From: CBDUUP01 sp965370435
Lineage (GTDB): Bacteria; Chloroflexota; Anaerolineae; Anaerolineales; UBA11579
DNA: 17,021 bases
Direction: 5' to 3'
Assembly (NCBI GenBank): GCA_965370435.1
Contig: CBDUUP010000045.1
Location: 1 to 17,021, forward strand
This document shows positions 6,882 to 12,680 of this stretch, in pieces. Position numbers and translations under genes: made by a program. The notes beneath the pieces were generated by a model, which saw only the letters and a program-made list of their open reading frames with translations, searched no databases and was not told where the DNA came from. How positions within the stretch are numbered: the first letter of the stretch is position 1; each line of letters starts with the position of its first letter.

Positions 6882-6944
6882 GTGCCTGTATTATAGAGTT
6901 TTCGGATGATTTACGCAAGCGTGGATTTTGATGAATTGGGGGTG
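6873..6944. repeat. Direct repeat, copy next to intact fhaA (promoter plus first codons)
   Basis: 72 bases covering ATGAAGGAC of fhaA, its promoter and upstream flank recur at 7646-7717 in the same orientation with 3 mismatches by hand count (about 96% identity). The pair brackets the lipoprotein gene at 7011-7598. Confidence 0.9.
6890..6918 (-). promoter_or_regulatory. Promoter of the fhaA-like gene (leaderless)
   Basis: On the minus strand TTGCGT (6913-6918) and TATAAT (6890-6895) are separated by exactly 17 bases. The -10 box ends 8 bases before the ATG at 6881, so transcription should begin at or next to the start codon, consistent with the absence of a ribosome binding site. Confidence 0.7.
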
Positions 6945-7010
6945 GAGAATGGAAATTTAAAAACAGAGAATAGAGAATAGTTTGGATTGATTTGAGAAAT
7001 GTAAATATCT

Positions 7011-7598
7011 TTAGGGGGGATTTAGATTTCTATCCATAATTGAGTCGATTGTGGCAAGTATATTCTCTATATCGCTGAGCGTTATTCGGTCAAGGTGCAT
7101 CCAAGCAGAAAAAACAACGATATACTCCTGATATAATCCAGTCCAAACACACCCATTCCTCTGACTGGGTACGTAATCGTAACATTCAAAATGGTACTTA
7201 TCGGCTACCGAACTCTGATACGACCAACCTATCGGGGTTTCGACAGGTGCAATATAGAACCATTTTTCATAAGCATAATCCGCATCTTGGACGCTTGACC
7301 ATCGGTAAATATCATGTCTGGCTGTAATTCCCTCAATATCGGTACCAAAAAATACATGCATTAATTCCTCCGCATGTGTAATACTATCATGCGCTTCAAC
7401 TGGACCGTGTATGACCTCCCAATTATCTGGAAAGCTAGACGAATCGATCAATAAATCTATCAATGAAAATGGACGCACAGGAGCAGGGACAGGCGCTGGT
7501 CCCAAGTAACATGCAGTGATACCTAGCATGATCATTATTGGGAACATCAGTATTCGTAGTTGAAACCCGGACTCGTCATGGTTATTCTTCATGTTCAT
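7011..7598 (-). CDS. Predicted lipoprotein of unknown function (accessory)
   Basis: 195 residues. The N-terminus has a charged MNMKNNHDES…R stretch, a hydrophobic run and a lipobox ending LGITAC with Cys 30, followed by a Pro/Ala-rich linker, so it should be a surface-anchored lipoprotein. The mature domain carries FPDNWEVIHGP, an A-(x)-Y-x-K-W segment, ADKYHFECYDY, GCVWTGLYQEYIVVFSAW and a C-terminal amphipathic helix (LSDIENILATIDSIMDRNL). I recognise this layout from a lipoprotein family common in Anaerolineae but know no assigned role. The gene is AT-rich and has no clear Shine-Dalgarno. A copy of the fhaA promoter lies about 65 bases upstream and would drive it, giving first a nine-codon truncated fhaA reading frame. 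It sits between the two 72-base repeats. Confidence 0.75.
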   Translation of the reverse strand: MNMKNNHDESGFQLRILMFPIMIMLGITACYLGPAPVPAPVRPFSLIDLLIDSSSFPDNWEVIHGPVEAHDSITHAEELMHVFFGTDIEGITARHDIYRWSSVQDADYAYEKWFYIAPVETPIGWSYQSSVADKYHFECYDYVPSQRNGCVWTGLYQEYIVVFSAWMHLDRITLSDIENILATIDSIMDRNLNPP

Positions 7599-7624
7599 AT
7601 GTACTCAGTGATCAAATGGATTGT

Positions 7625-7717
7625 TCAGAAAGGTAGTAGCCGCAAGTCCTTCATGTGCCTGTATTATAGAGTTTTCGGATGATTTGCGCAAGCGTGGATT
7701 TTGGGGAATTGGGGGTG
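7625..7717 (-). repeat. Second copy of the fhaA promoter with truncated fhaA start
   Basis: The repeat proper is 7646-7717. On the minus strand it keeps a TTGCGC/TATAAT promoter with a 17-base spacer (7686-7691 and 7663-7668) and the codons ATG AAG GAC of fhaA at 7654-7646. It then switches to unrelated sequence that reads LRLLPF and stops at 7625-7627. The lipoprotein ATG at 7598 follows after 26 bases. The intact promoter has TTGCGT, so the only -35 difference is one base. Confidence 0.82.
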
Positions 7718-7721
7718 TTTG

Positions 7722-7828
7722 GCGACTAAAGTCGCACAAACTTTTACAAAGTCGGCCTTCGCCGACTAAAAGAGGGTTTCAGTCCGCCGAAGGGCGGACT
7801 TCGCAGTTGTTGGTGCGACTTTAGTCGC
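7722..7828. repeat. Cloverleaf-like three-stem palindrome upstream of archease
   Basis: An outer perfect 16-bp inverted repeat, GCGACTAAAGTCGCAC at 7722-7737 and its complement at 7813-7828, encloses two further hairpins: AGTCGGC(cttc)GCCGACT at 7750-7767 and AGTCCGCC(gaag)GGCGGACT at 7781-7800. Each outer arm is itself nearly palindromic (GCGAC-taaa-GTCGC). The right arm ends immediately before the presumed -35 region of the archease-rtcB promoter. The form resembles dispersed REP/MITE-type palindromes. It contains no gene. Confidence 0.8.
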
Positions 7829-7857
7829 TTATGTTTTTTTCTAAAATCCATTATACT
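7829..7857 (+). promoter_or_regulatory. Probable promoter of archease-rtcB (leaderless)
   Basis: TATACT at 7852-7857 lies 9 bases before the ATG at 7867; TTATGT at 7829-7834 gives a 17-base spacer but is a poor -35. As with fhaA there is no Shine-Dalgarno before the start codon, so a leaderless message is likely. Confidence 0.45.
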
Positions 7858-7866
7858 TACTTCACG

Positions 7867-8280
7867 ATGGATAAGCAGAAGGCTGGTTTCCAGGAGATCG
7901 AGCATACCGCCGACTGGATGCTCAAGGTCTGGGCGGGGGACTTACCCGGCCTCTTCGAGCAGGCGGCAAGGGGGATGTACTCCCTCTCCGGGACGCGGCT
8001 GGGATCTGGGGAAAGAGTGGAGCGCCATTTGGAACTCGATGCGCTGGACTCGGAAGGTTTGCTGGTCGCTTTCCTGGAGGAGCTGCTATATTTCGGGGAG
8101 TGGGACCAGCTTGGCTTTGATGGATTCCAGATCGCTATTCAAGGAAACGCCCTCCGCGCGACGGTGAGCGGCGCGCCAATAATCTCTCAGGAGAAAGAGA
8201 TCAAGGCGGTGACTTTCCATAATTTGAACATTCAGGTCGTTGATAACAGACTGGAAGTTAATATCGTATTCGACGTATAG
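7867..8280 (+). CDS. Archease, RtcB cofactor
   Basis: 137 residues from the ATG at 7867, the usual size for archease. Archease is a metal-binding partner that speeds guanylylation of the RNA ligase RtcB and allows multiple turnover. Diagnostic features: FQEIEHTADWMLKVWA near the N-terminus (metal-binding Asp in HTAD, residues 13-16), the middle LLVAFLEELLYF, EKEIKAVTFHNLNI and the C-terminal LEVNIVFDV, where the final Asp is a conserved metal ligand. A frame extends upstream to 7831, but that part overlaps the promoter and has no family similarity (MFFSKIHYTYFT), so the later ATG is chosen. It is followed 8 bases downstream by rtcB, forming the common archease-rtcB operon. Confidence 0.92.
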   Translation: MDKQKAGFQEIEHTADWMLKVWAGDLPGLFEQAARGMYSLSGTRLGSGERVERHLELDALDSEGLLVAFLEELLYFGEWDQLGFDGFQIAIQGNALRATVSGAPIISQEKEIKAVTFHNLNIQVVDNRLEVNIVFDV

Positions 8281-8288
8281 GAGAAATC

Positions 8289-9740
8289 ATGGTTGACATA
8301 CAAGACATGCGCAAGATCAGCGAACACGAGTGGGAGATTCCCGCCTCCTACCGGAGCGACATGCGGGTGCCGGTGAGGATATTCACCACCCAGCGCCTGC
8401 TGGAGGCGGTGTTGACGGACCGCTCCCTGGAGCAGGCCGTCAACGCGGCCACGCTGCCGGGGCTGGTCGGCCAGGTGGTGGTGATGCCCGACATGCACCA
8501 GGGCTACGGCTTCCCCATCGGCGGGGTGGCGGCCACCCGCTATCCTGAAGGGGTGATCTCGCCGGGCGGGATCGGGTATGACATCAACTGCGGGGTGCGA
8601 TTGCTGGCTTCGCAGATCGAGTATGAGGCCGTCAAGGGGGAGATCGACGCGTTGGTCACGGCCATCAATGCCAACTGTCCCAGCGGGGTGGGCGTCAAGG
8701 GCGCGGTGAGACTCAGCGCCGGAAATTTGGATAAGGTTCTGGCGGAAGGCTCCCGCTGGACGCTAAAGAACGGCTACGCCAACGAGATGGATGTCCGCCG
8801 CACCGAGGATGGCGGATGTCTGGAGGGCGCGGATCCCTTCCACCTCAGCGACCGGGCCAAGCAGCGAGGCCGCCCGCAGTTGGGGTCTATGGGCGGCGGC
8901 AACCACTTCATCGAGATTGACCGGGTTGAGCAGATCTTCGATGAGGAGGCGGCCCGCGTCATGGGCCTGGAGGAGGGAAACCTCGCGGTGCAAATTCACT
9001 GCGGCTCGCGGGGATTGGGCCATCAGGTCTGTTCCGATTATGTGAAGAGGCTCCAGGGCGCGGTGCAGAAATACAATATCAAGCTGCCCGACCGGGAATT
9101 GGTTTGCGCGCCGATGGATTCTCCCGAAGGCGAGGCCTATCTCTCCGCCATGCGGGGCGCGGCCAACTACGCTTTCGCCAACCGCCAGGTGTTGGCCCAT
9201 TTCGTCCGCCGGGCCTTTGAGGAGACGCTGGCGGGCCGGGTAAGCAGTTGGGACCTGAGCCAGGTCTATGACGTGGCCCACAACATCGGCAAGATCGAGA
9301 CTCACGAGGTCAACGGCAGGCCGGTGGAAGTTTGCGTGCATCGGAAAGGCGCGACCCGGGCATTCGGCCCCGGCGCAGCGGACCTGCCTCCCGAATACCA
9401 GGCCGTCGGACAGCCAGTGCTGGTGCCGGGCAGTATGGGGACTTCCTCCTGGGTGTTGGTGGGGACGGAAGAGAGCATGAACCGCTCCTTCGGCTCTTCC
9501 TGCCACGGTGCGGGCCGGGTGATGAGCCGCAGCAAGGCCAAGAAGATGGTGCGCGGCACCGACCTGCGTGAAAGGCTGGAAGGCGAGGGCATTCACATCC
9601 GAGCCCGCTCGATGGCCGGGCTGGCCGAGGAGGCTCCCCAAGCCTATAAGGATGTGGACGCGGTGGTCAACACCGTCTGCGCGGCGGGGATCGCCCGGAA
9701 GGTGGCCCGGCTGAGGCCGCTGGCGGTGGTGAAGGGGTGA
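8289..9740 (+). CDS. rtcB: RNA-splicing ligase RtcB
   Basis: 483 residues, a full-length RtcB, which joins RNA 2',3'-cyclic phosphate or 3'-phosphate ends to 5'-OH ends using GTP and Mn2+, in tRNA splicing or RNA repair. Active-site motifs are all visible: MPDMHQGYGFPIGG (66-79), GGIGYDINCGVR (93-104; Asp 98 and Cys 101 as metal ligands), GGGNHFIEI (202-210; His 206), IHCGSRGLGHQ (236-246; His 237), DVAHNIGK (328-335; His 331) and SCHGAGRVMSR (404-414; His 406, the residue that carries GMP). ATG at 8289 follows TAGGAGAAATC, a good ribosome binding site. It is co-transcribed with archease. The last 28 codons and the following hairpin are present again, broken off, at 10758 and 11737. Confidence 0.97.
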   Translation: MVDIQDMRKISEHEWEIPASYRSDMRVPVRIFTTQRLLEAVLTDRSLEQAVNAATLPGLVGQVVVMPDMHQGYGFPIGGVAATRYPEGVISPGGIGYDINCGVRLLASQIEYEAVKGEIDALVTAINANCPSGVGVKGAVRLSAGNLDKVLAEGSRWTLKNGYANEMDVRRTEDGGCLEGADPFHLSDRAKQRGRPQLGSMGGGNHFIEIDRVEQIFDEEAARVMGLEEGNLAVQIHCGSRGLGHQVCSDYVKRLQGAVQKYNIKLPDRELVCAPMDSPEGEAYLSAMRGAANYAFANRQVLAHFVRRAFEETLAGRVSSWDLSQVYDVAHNIGKIETHEVNGRPVEVCVHRKGATRAFGPGAADLPPEYQAVGQPVLVPGSMGTSSWVLVGTEESMNRSFGSSCHGAGRVMSRSKAKKMVRGTDLRERLEGEGIHIRARSMAGLAEEAPQAYKDVDAVVNTVCAAGIARKVARLRPLAVVKG

Positions 9741-9760
9741 GGAGTTTCTCTAGAATTGAG

Positions 9761-9807
9761 AACCTCCCGCAGGTTGGGAACTTTGTTCCTTAAACCTGCG
9801 GGAGGTT
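9761..9807. terminator. Terminator hairpin of rtcB (copy 1)
   Basis: A perfect 15-bp stem, AACCTCCCGCAGGTT at 9761-9775 and AACCTGCGGGAGGTT at 9793-9807, surrounds a 17-base loop that folds again through GGAAC-TTT-GTTCC. TTTGGTTT follows. It begins 20 bases after the rtcB stop. Copies 2 and 3 accompany the broken rtcB ends. Confidence 0.8.
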
Positions 9808-9855
9808 TGGTTTATGGGAGAGCAGTCGAAGATTCCGTTATTAGTACTCATACGA

Positions 9856-10638
9856 TCAAGGAACACCTGTAGCGTCTGGATATGCTTCGAGGAAATATTC
9901 CTCAAATTTCGCGTAACCTGTCCACGGGGTTAATTCATCTAATGGATAGCCGATGGTCTGTAGAAATCCTCCTGCTGTTGGTGGAAAGAAGTTAAACCAT
10001 TGACATATCAAACCCCCATCAAAATCAGGATATGGTTTGTATCCAGATGCCGTTGTTATTAGACCATTCTCTAGCCAAACTAATCTAAAATACCAACCAT
10101 CATCAAGATCAAGGCCAGGTTCCACACGGTCAGGCTTTCCATATTTTGCGATAAGATCGCTCAATGATGTATCAGGAATTCCCGGACTGATATCTGCAAT
10201 AATTTCGTCTGGAGGATTGATGCGATTTTCTGGGAAAAGGACTTGTTCGAAATATAACGTGGAAAACACAGTGATGATATTTCCAGTATCATCAAGAATT
10301 TCCAATTCCACTGTAATTACGCCATCCCCGCCATCATCTGGTCTTTGAATATCAACGTTATTAAAAATGGATATCCCATTCAATATTTCAATTGCCTCAT
10401 CAACAGTGGTTTGTCCTGGAGTGATCCCCTCCCAACATGGCGGAATACATGAAGGACTAAATAACCAACGTGTCCGCAACTCATCTATTGATAGATATTG
10501 ATCTTGAGAAAGCGCTTCTGTCTCAAGCGCTTTCTGACATGCCCCCAAGGCTAGGATGATCGTCAGTAATGGGATTTTCCAAAATAACGCATTCGATATT
10601 TTCACACGAACTGTTTTTGACTGTGTACTCGGTTCCAT
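9856..10638 (-). CDS. Predicted lipoprotein with CIPPCW..GITPG motif (accessory)
   Basis: 260 residues from the ATG at 10638. Start choice: GGGAG lies 5 bases upstream of this ATG, whereas the in-frame ATGs at 10650 and 10659 lack a site. The N-terminus has Lys/Arg, a hydrophobic run (KIPLLTIILA) and the lipobox LALGAC with Cys 34. The mature part contains SPSCIPPCWEGITPGQTT followed by a helix (VDEAIEILNGI), a beta-rich middle (VITVELEILDDTGNIITVFST) and, further on, SLSDLIAKYGKPD with WYFRLVWLENG. I recognise the PCW-GITPG type as a lipoprotein family frequent in Anaerolineae; function is unknown. AT-rich, opposite in strand to rtcB, and bracketed by the intact rtcB 3' end and its second copy. 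TATAAT at 10705-10710 is a possible -10 box. Confidence 0.75.
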   Translation of the reverse strand: MEPSTQSKTVRVKISNALFWKIPLLTIILALGACQKALETEALSQDQYLSIDELRTRWLFSPSCIPPCWEGITPGQTTVDEAIEILNGISIFNNVDIQRPDDGGDGVITVELEILDDTGNIITVFSTLYFEQVLFPENRINPPDEIIADISPGIPDTSLSDLIAKYGKPDRVEPGLDLDDGWYFRLVWLENGLITTASGYKPYPDFDGGLICQWFNFFPPTAGGFLQTIGYPLDELTPWTGYAKFEEYFLEAYPDATGVP

Positions 10639-10757
10639 TTCGACTCCCATAAGAAACATACTTATGTGCGACAGATAGAATGGTGAGTTTTCTTAGCCAA
10701 CAGAATTATACTCGTATAAGACCTATTAGCTATGGGCACTTTGAAATTATTTTCGAA

Positions 10758-10826
10758 ACCGTCAGCGCCGCGGGAATCGCCCGAAAGGTGACCCGCTTGA
10801 AGCCGCTGGCGGCGGTGAAGGGGTGA
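10758..10826 (+). pseudogene. Broken copy 2 of the rtcB 3' end
   Basis: 22 codons plus stop that read TVSAAGIARKVTRLKPLAAVKG, against TVCAAGIARKVARLRPLAVVKG in the intact rtcB. There is no start; the sequence upstream (CACTTTGAAATTATTTTCGA) is unrelated. The frame is intact and changes are mostly silent or conservative (R to K, V to A), unlike random decay. It is followed by its own copy of the terminator hairpin at 10849-10894. Stop-to-stop spacing from the intact gene is 1,086 bases. Confidence 0.9.
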
Positions 10827-10848
10827 GAGAGTTTCTCCTGGAATAGAG

Positions 10849-10894
10849 AACCTCCCGCGGGTTGGGACTTCGTTCCTTGAACCTGCTGGAGGTT
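10849..10894. terminator. Terminator hairpin, copy 2
   Basis: AACCTCCCGCGGGTT at 10849-10863 pairs with AACCTGCTGGAGGTT at 10880-10894 except for one mismatch and one G-U pair. The 16-base loop is in the same orientation as copy 1 (GGGAC…GTTCC). It follows the second rtcB end. Confidence 0.7.
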
Positions 10895-10949
10895 TGGTAT
10901 TGGAGGAATTTCATTTTGGTGAATGTCAACGACATTCTATTTATCCCCC

Positions 10950-11375
10950 TCAGCCATGCCAGGGGAGTTCATCCTTCTGGGTTTGCAATCCAGTGTTGAG
11001 CTTGTTGAGTCCAGAATAAAGATCAATCACTGTGTATAGTTCAAGCAAAGCGCCATCATCAAAGCCAGCATGTTTTACTGCTTCGTTATAAACGCCGATG
11101 CAATACTCACAACCGTTCATGATTGACACTGTCAGCGCTACGATTTCTTTCGTTTTTTTGCCTAGCTTCCCATCTACACCCATCACCCTCTGCACTTTAT
11201 TCCAGGTCATCTCCAGATAATCTGGATTAACAGCCAAAGCCTTGTACATATTGGGCACAAATTCAATGTCCAAGGTTTCTTGAATTTCCTCGTAAATATC
11301 TTTGACTTTACCGGTGGCTTCTTTTTCTAAAACTACTTGAACAAATGCTCTTTCAGTTTCATTATCACTTGACAT
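10950..11375 (-). CDS. Carboxymuconolactone decarboxylase / AhpD-like family protein (accessory)
   Basis: 141 residues. All-helical AhpD/CMD-family protein of the alkylhydroperoxidase-like type; members use a CxxC pair for peroxide reduction or are decarboxylases. Visible: IYEEIQETLDIEFVPNMYKA near the N-terminus, then KTKEIVALTVSIMNGCEYC with Glu 77, Cys 89 and Cys 92. The residue four after the second Cys, usually the proton-relay His (CxxCxxxH), is Tyr 96 here (CEYCIGVYNEA), so activity may be altered. ATG at 11375 has AAGGAG about 8 bases upstream. Opposite in strand to rtcB and lying between the second and third broken or intact rtcB ends. No partner AhpC or reductase gene is nearby. Confidence 0.85.
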   Translation of the reverse strand: MSSDNETERAFVQVVLEKEATGKVKDIYEEIQETLDIEFVPNMYKALAVNPDYLEMTWNKVQRVMGVDGKLGKKTKEIVALTVSIMNGCEYCIGVYNEAVKHAGFDDGALLELYTVIDLYSGLNKLNTGLQTQKDELPWHG

Positions 11376-11736
11376 TTTTGGCTCCTTAAAATATTTAATT
11401 AACTTTACCTTGTGAGAGGCTCAACCTTTTTATGCCAATCGCCTTATTATTCGTTGACATTAAGATTGAGTTTTGTCGGCAATATCTTGCCAAATAAAAA
11501 TGGCATTTCACAGCGTGTAATTAAGAGTCGAAATTTGGGAGAAAAGGAGGGCTTTCAAAATGAGTCTTTAATCACTCCTTTACCACAGTGTACCTGGGGG
11601 AGGTCTAGATATGGTTTAGATTTAGTCTGGATTATGAATAAGTTCAGAAACCAAAGAAAGGAGTAACCATGATTTACCCATAAGATCGCCCCTAACCAGA
11701 AGAGATCGTGGAGGAGCTATCCGTGCAAGGGATGGA
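11376..11736. other. Intergenic stretch with no supported gene
   Basis: About 360 AT-rich bases between the CMD-family gene and the third rtcB fragment. Two good ribosome binding sites are followed by very short frames only: AAGGAGGG before ATG AGT CTT TAA at 11560-11571, and AAAGGAG before ATG ATT TAC CCA TAA at 11669-11683. These could be remnants of decayed genes. A longer GTG-started frame across 11412-11666 has no recognisable domain and is not called. Confidence 0.5.
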
Positions 11737-11823
11737 GTGGGCGCAGTGATCAACACCGTCACCGGGGCGGGGATCGCCCGGAAGGTGGCTCGGTTGAAGC
11801 CGCTGGCGGCGGTGAAGGGATGA
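11737..11823 (+). pseudogene. Broken copy 3 of the rtcB 3' end
   Basis: 28 codons plus stop reading VGAVINTVTGAGIARKV then ARLKPLAAVKG, against VDAVVNTVCAAGIARKV and ARLRPLAVVKG in rtcB; about 87% base identity to the intact gene by hand count. No start codon and no similarity beyond a few bases upstream. Its terminator hairpin follows at 11846-11892. Stop-to-stop spacing from copy 2 is 997 bases. It is the outermost copy, adjacent to the unrelated aap operon. Confidence 0.9.
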
Positions 11824-11845
11824 TAGATGTTCATCTGGAAAAGAT

Positions 11846-11892
11846 AACCTCCTGCAGGTTTAAGGAACAATGTTCCCAACCTGCGGGAGGTT
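11846..11892. terminator. Terminator hairpin, copy 3, loop inverted; shared with aap operon
   Basis: AACCTCCTGCAGGTT at 11846-11860 and AACCTGCGGGAGGTT at 11878-11892 form a 15-bp stem with one G-U pair. The 17-base loop TAAGGAACAATGTTCCC is the reverse complement of the copy 1 loop with one mismatch, so the hairpin centre is flipped relative to copies 1 and 2. It lies 25 bases beyond the aapP stop and can serve both converging units. Confidence 0.75.
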
Positions 11893-11917
11893 TGGTTTTT
11901 GGGGAATCCGCCTTGCG

Positions 11918-12667
11918 CTACAAAATCTGGGAGAGGAAGAGCTTGGTGCGGTCTTCCTGGGGGTTTTCGAAGATGTCGGTGGGGGTGCCGCTTTCCACCA
12001 CCAGGCCCTCGTCGAAGAAAAACATCCGGTCGGCCACGCCGCGGGCGAAGCCCATCTCGTGAGTGACCACCAGCATCGTCATCCCGCTCTCGGCCAGCTC
12101 GACCATCACGTCCAATACCTCTTTGATCATCTCCGGGTCCAGGGCTGAGGTGGGTTCGTCGAAGAGCATGATCTTGGGCTGCATCGCCAGAGCACGAGCC
12201 ATGGCGACTCGCTGCTGTTGGCCGCCGGAAAGCTGGCCGGGGTATTTCTGGGCCTGTTCGGGGATGCCGACCCGCTCCAGGAGCTGCATGGCGACCTCTT
12301 CGGCCTCTTCTTTGGGCAGCTTGCGCACCCAGATGGGGGCCAGGGTGATGTTTTGCATCACCGTCAGGTGGGGGAAGAGGTTGAATTGCTGGAAGACCAT
12401 TCCGGTCTCCATGCGGATGCGCTCGATGTTGCGCACGTCGTGGGAAAGCTCGATGTCATCCACGATGATGGTGCCGCGTTGGTGCTCTTCCAGGCGGTTG
12501 ATGGTGCGGATGAAGGTGGATTTCCCGGAGCCAGAAGGCCCGAAAATGACGACCACTTCTCCTTGCTCAACTTCCATATCTATCCCCCGCAGGGCGTGGA
12601 ATTGACCATACCACTTATGGACGTCTTTGCAGATGATGATGGGGTTTTGTTTGTTTTGGTCACTCAT
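11918..12667 (-). CDS. aapP: General amino-acid ABC transporter, ATP-binding protein
   Basis: 249 residues from the ATG at 12667, preceded by GAGGAG 7 bases upstream; a longer frame reaching 12970 is only a shadow of the permease gene. It is the ATPase of a polar/general amino-acid importer (AapP/GlnQ family). Motifs: KWYGQFHALRGID, Walker A GPSGSGKST (43-51), Q-loop FQQFNLFPHLTV, signature LSGGQQQRVAMARAL, Walker B IMLFDEPTSALDPE, and the switch His in LVVTHEMGFA. The C-terminus has the family's EDRTKLFLSQIL. Last gene of aapJQMP; 13 bases separate it from aapM. Confidence 0.95.
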   Translation of the reverse strand: MSDQNKQNPIIICKDVHKWYGQFHALRGIDMEVEQGEVVVIFGPSGSGKSTFIRTINRLEEHQRGTIIVDDIELSHDVRNIERIRMETGMVFQQFNLFPHLTVMQNITLAPIWVRKLPKEEAEEVAMQLLERVGIPEQAQKYPGQLSGGQQQRVAMARALAMQPKIMLFDEPTSALDPEMIKEVLDVMVELAESGMTMLVVTHEMGFARGVADRMFFFDEGLVVESGTPTDIFENPQEDRTKLFLSQIL

Positions 12668-12680
12668 GAATAACTCCTCA

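Noticed and set aside
11412..11666. 84-codon plus-strand frame upstream of the third rtcB fragment
   Set aside because: GTG start without a ribosome binding site and no domain-like sequence; it lies in AT-rich spacer.
9741..11900. CRISPR array or integron interpretation of the repeated hairpins
   Set aside because: Only three copies spaced about 1 kb apart, no short spacers, and each repeat includes rtcB coding sequence; no integrase and no attC-type variable sites.
985..11900. Assembly error as the sole explanation of the duplicated gene ends
   Set aside because: Copies are clearly diverged (about 84-96%), occur at three separate loci with the same logic, and join to unrelated sequence at precise points; it still deserves a long-read check.
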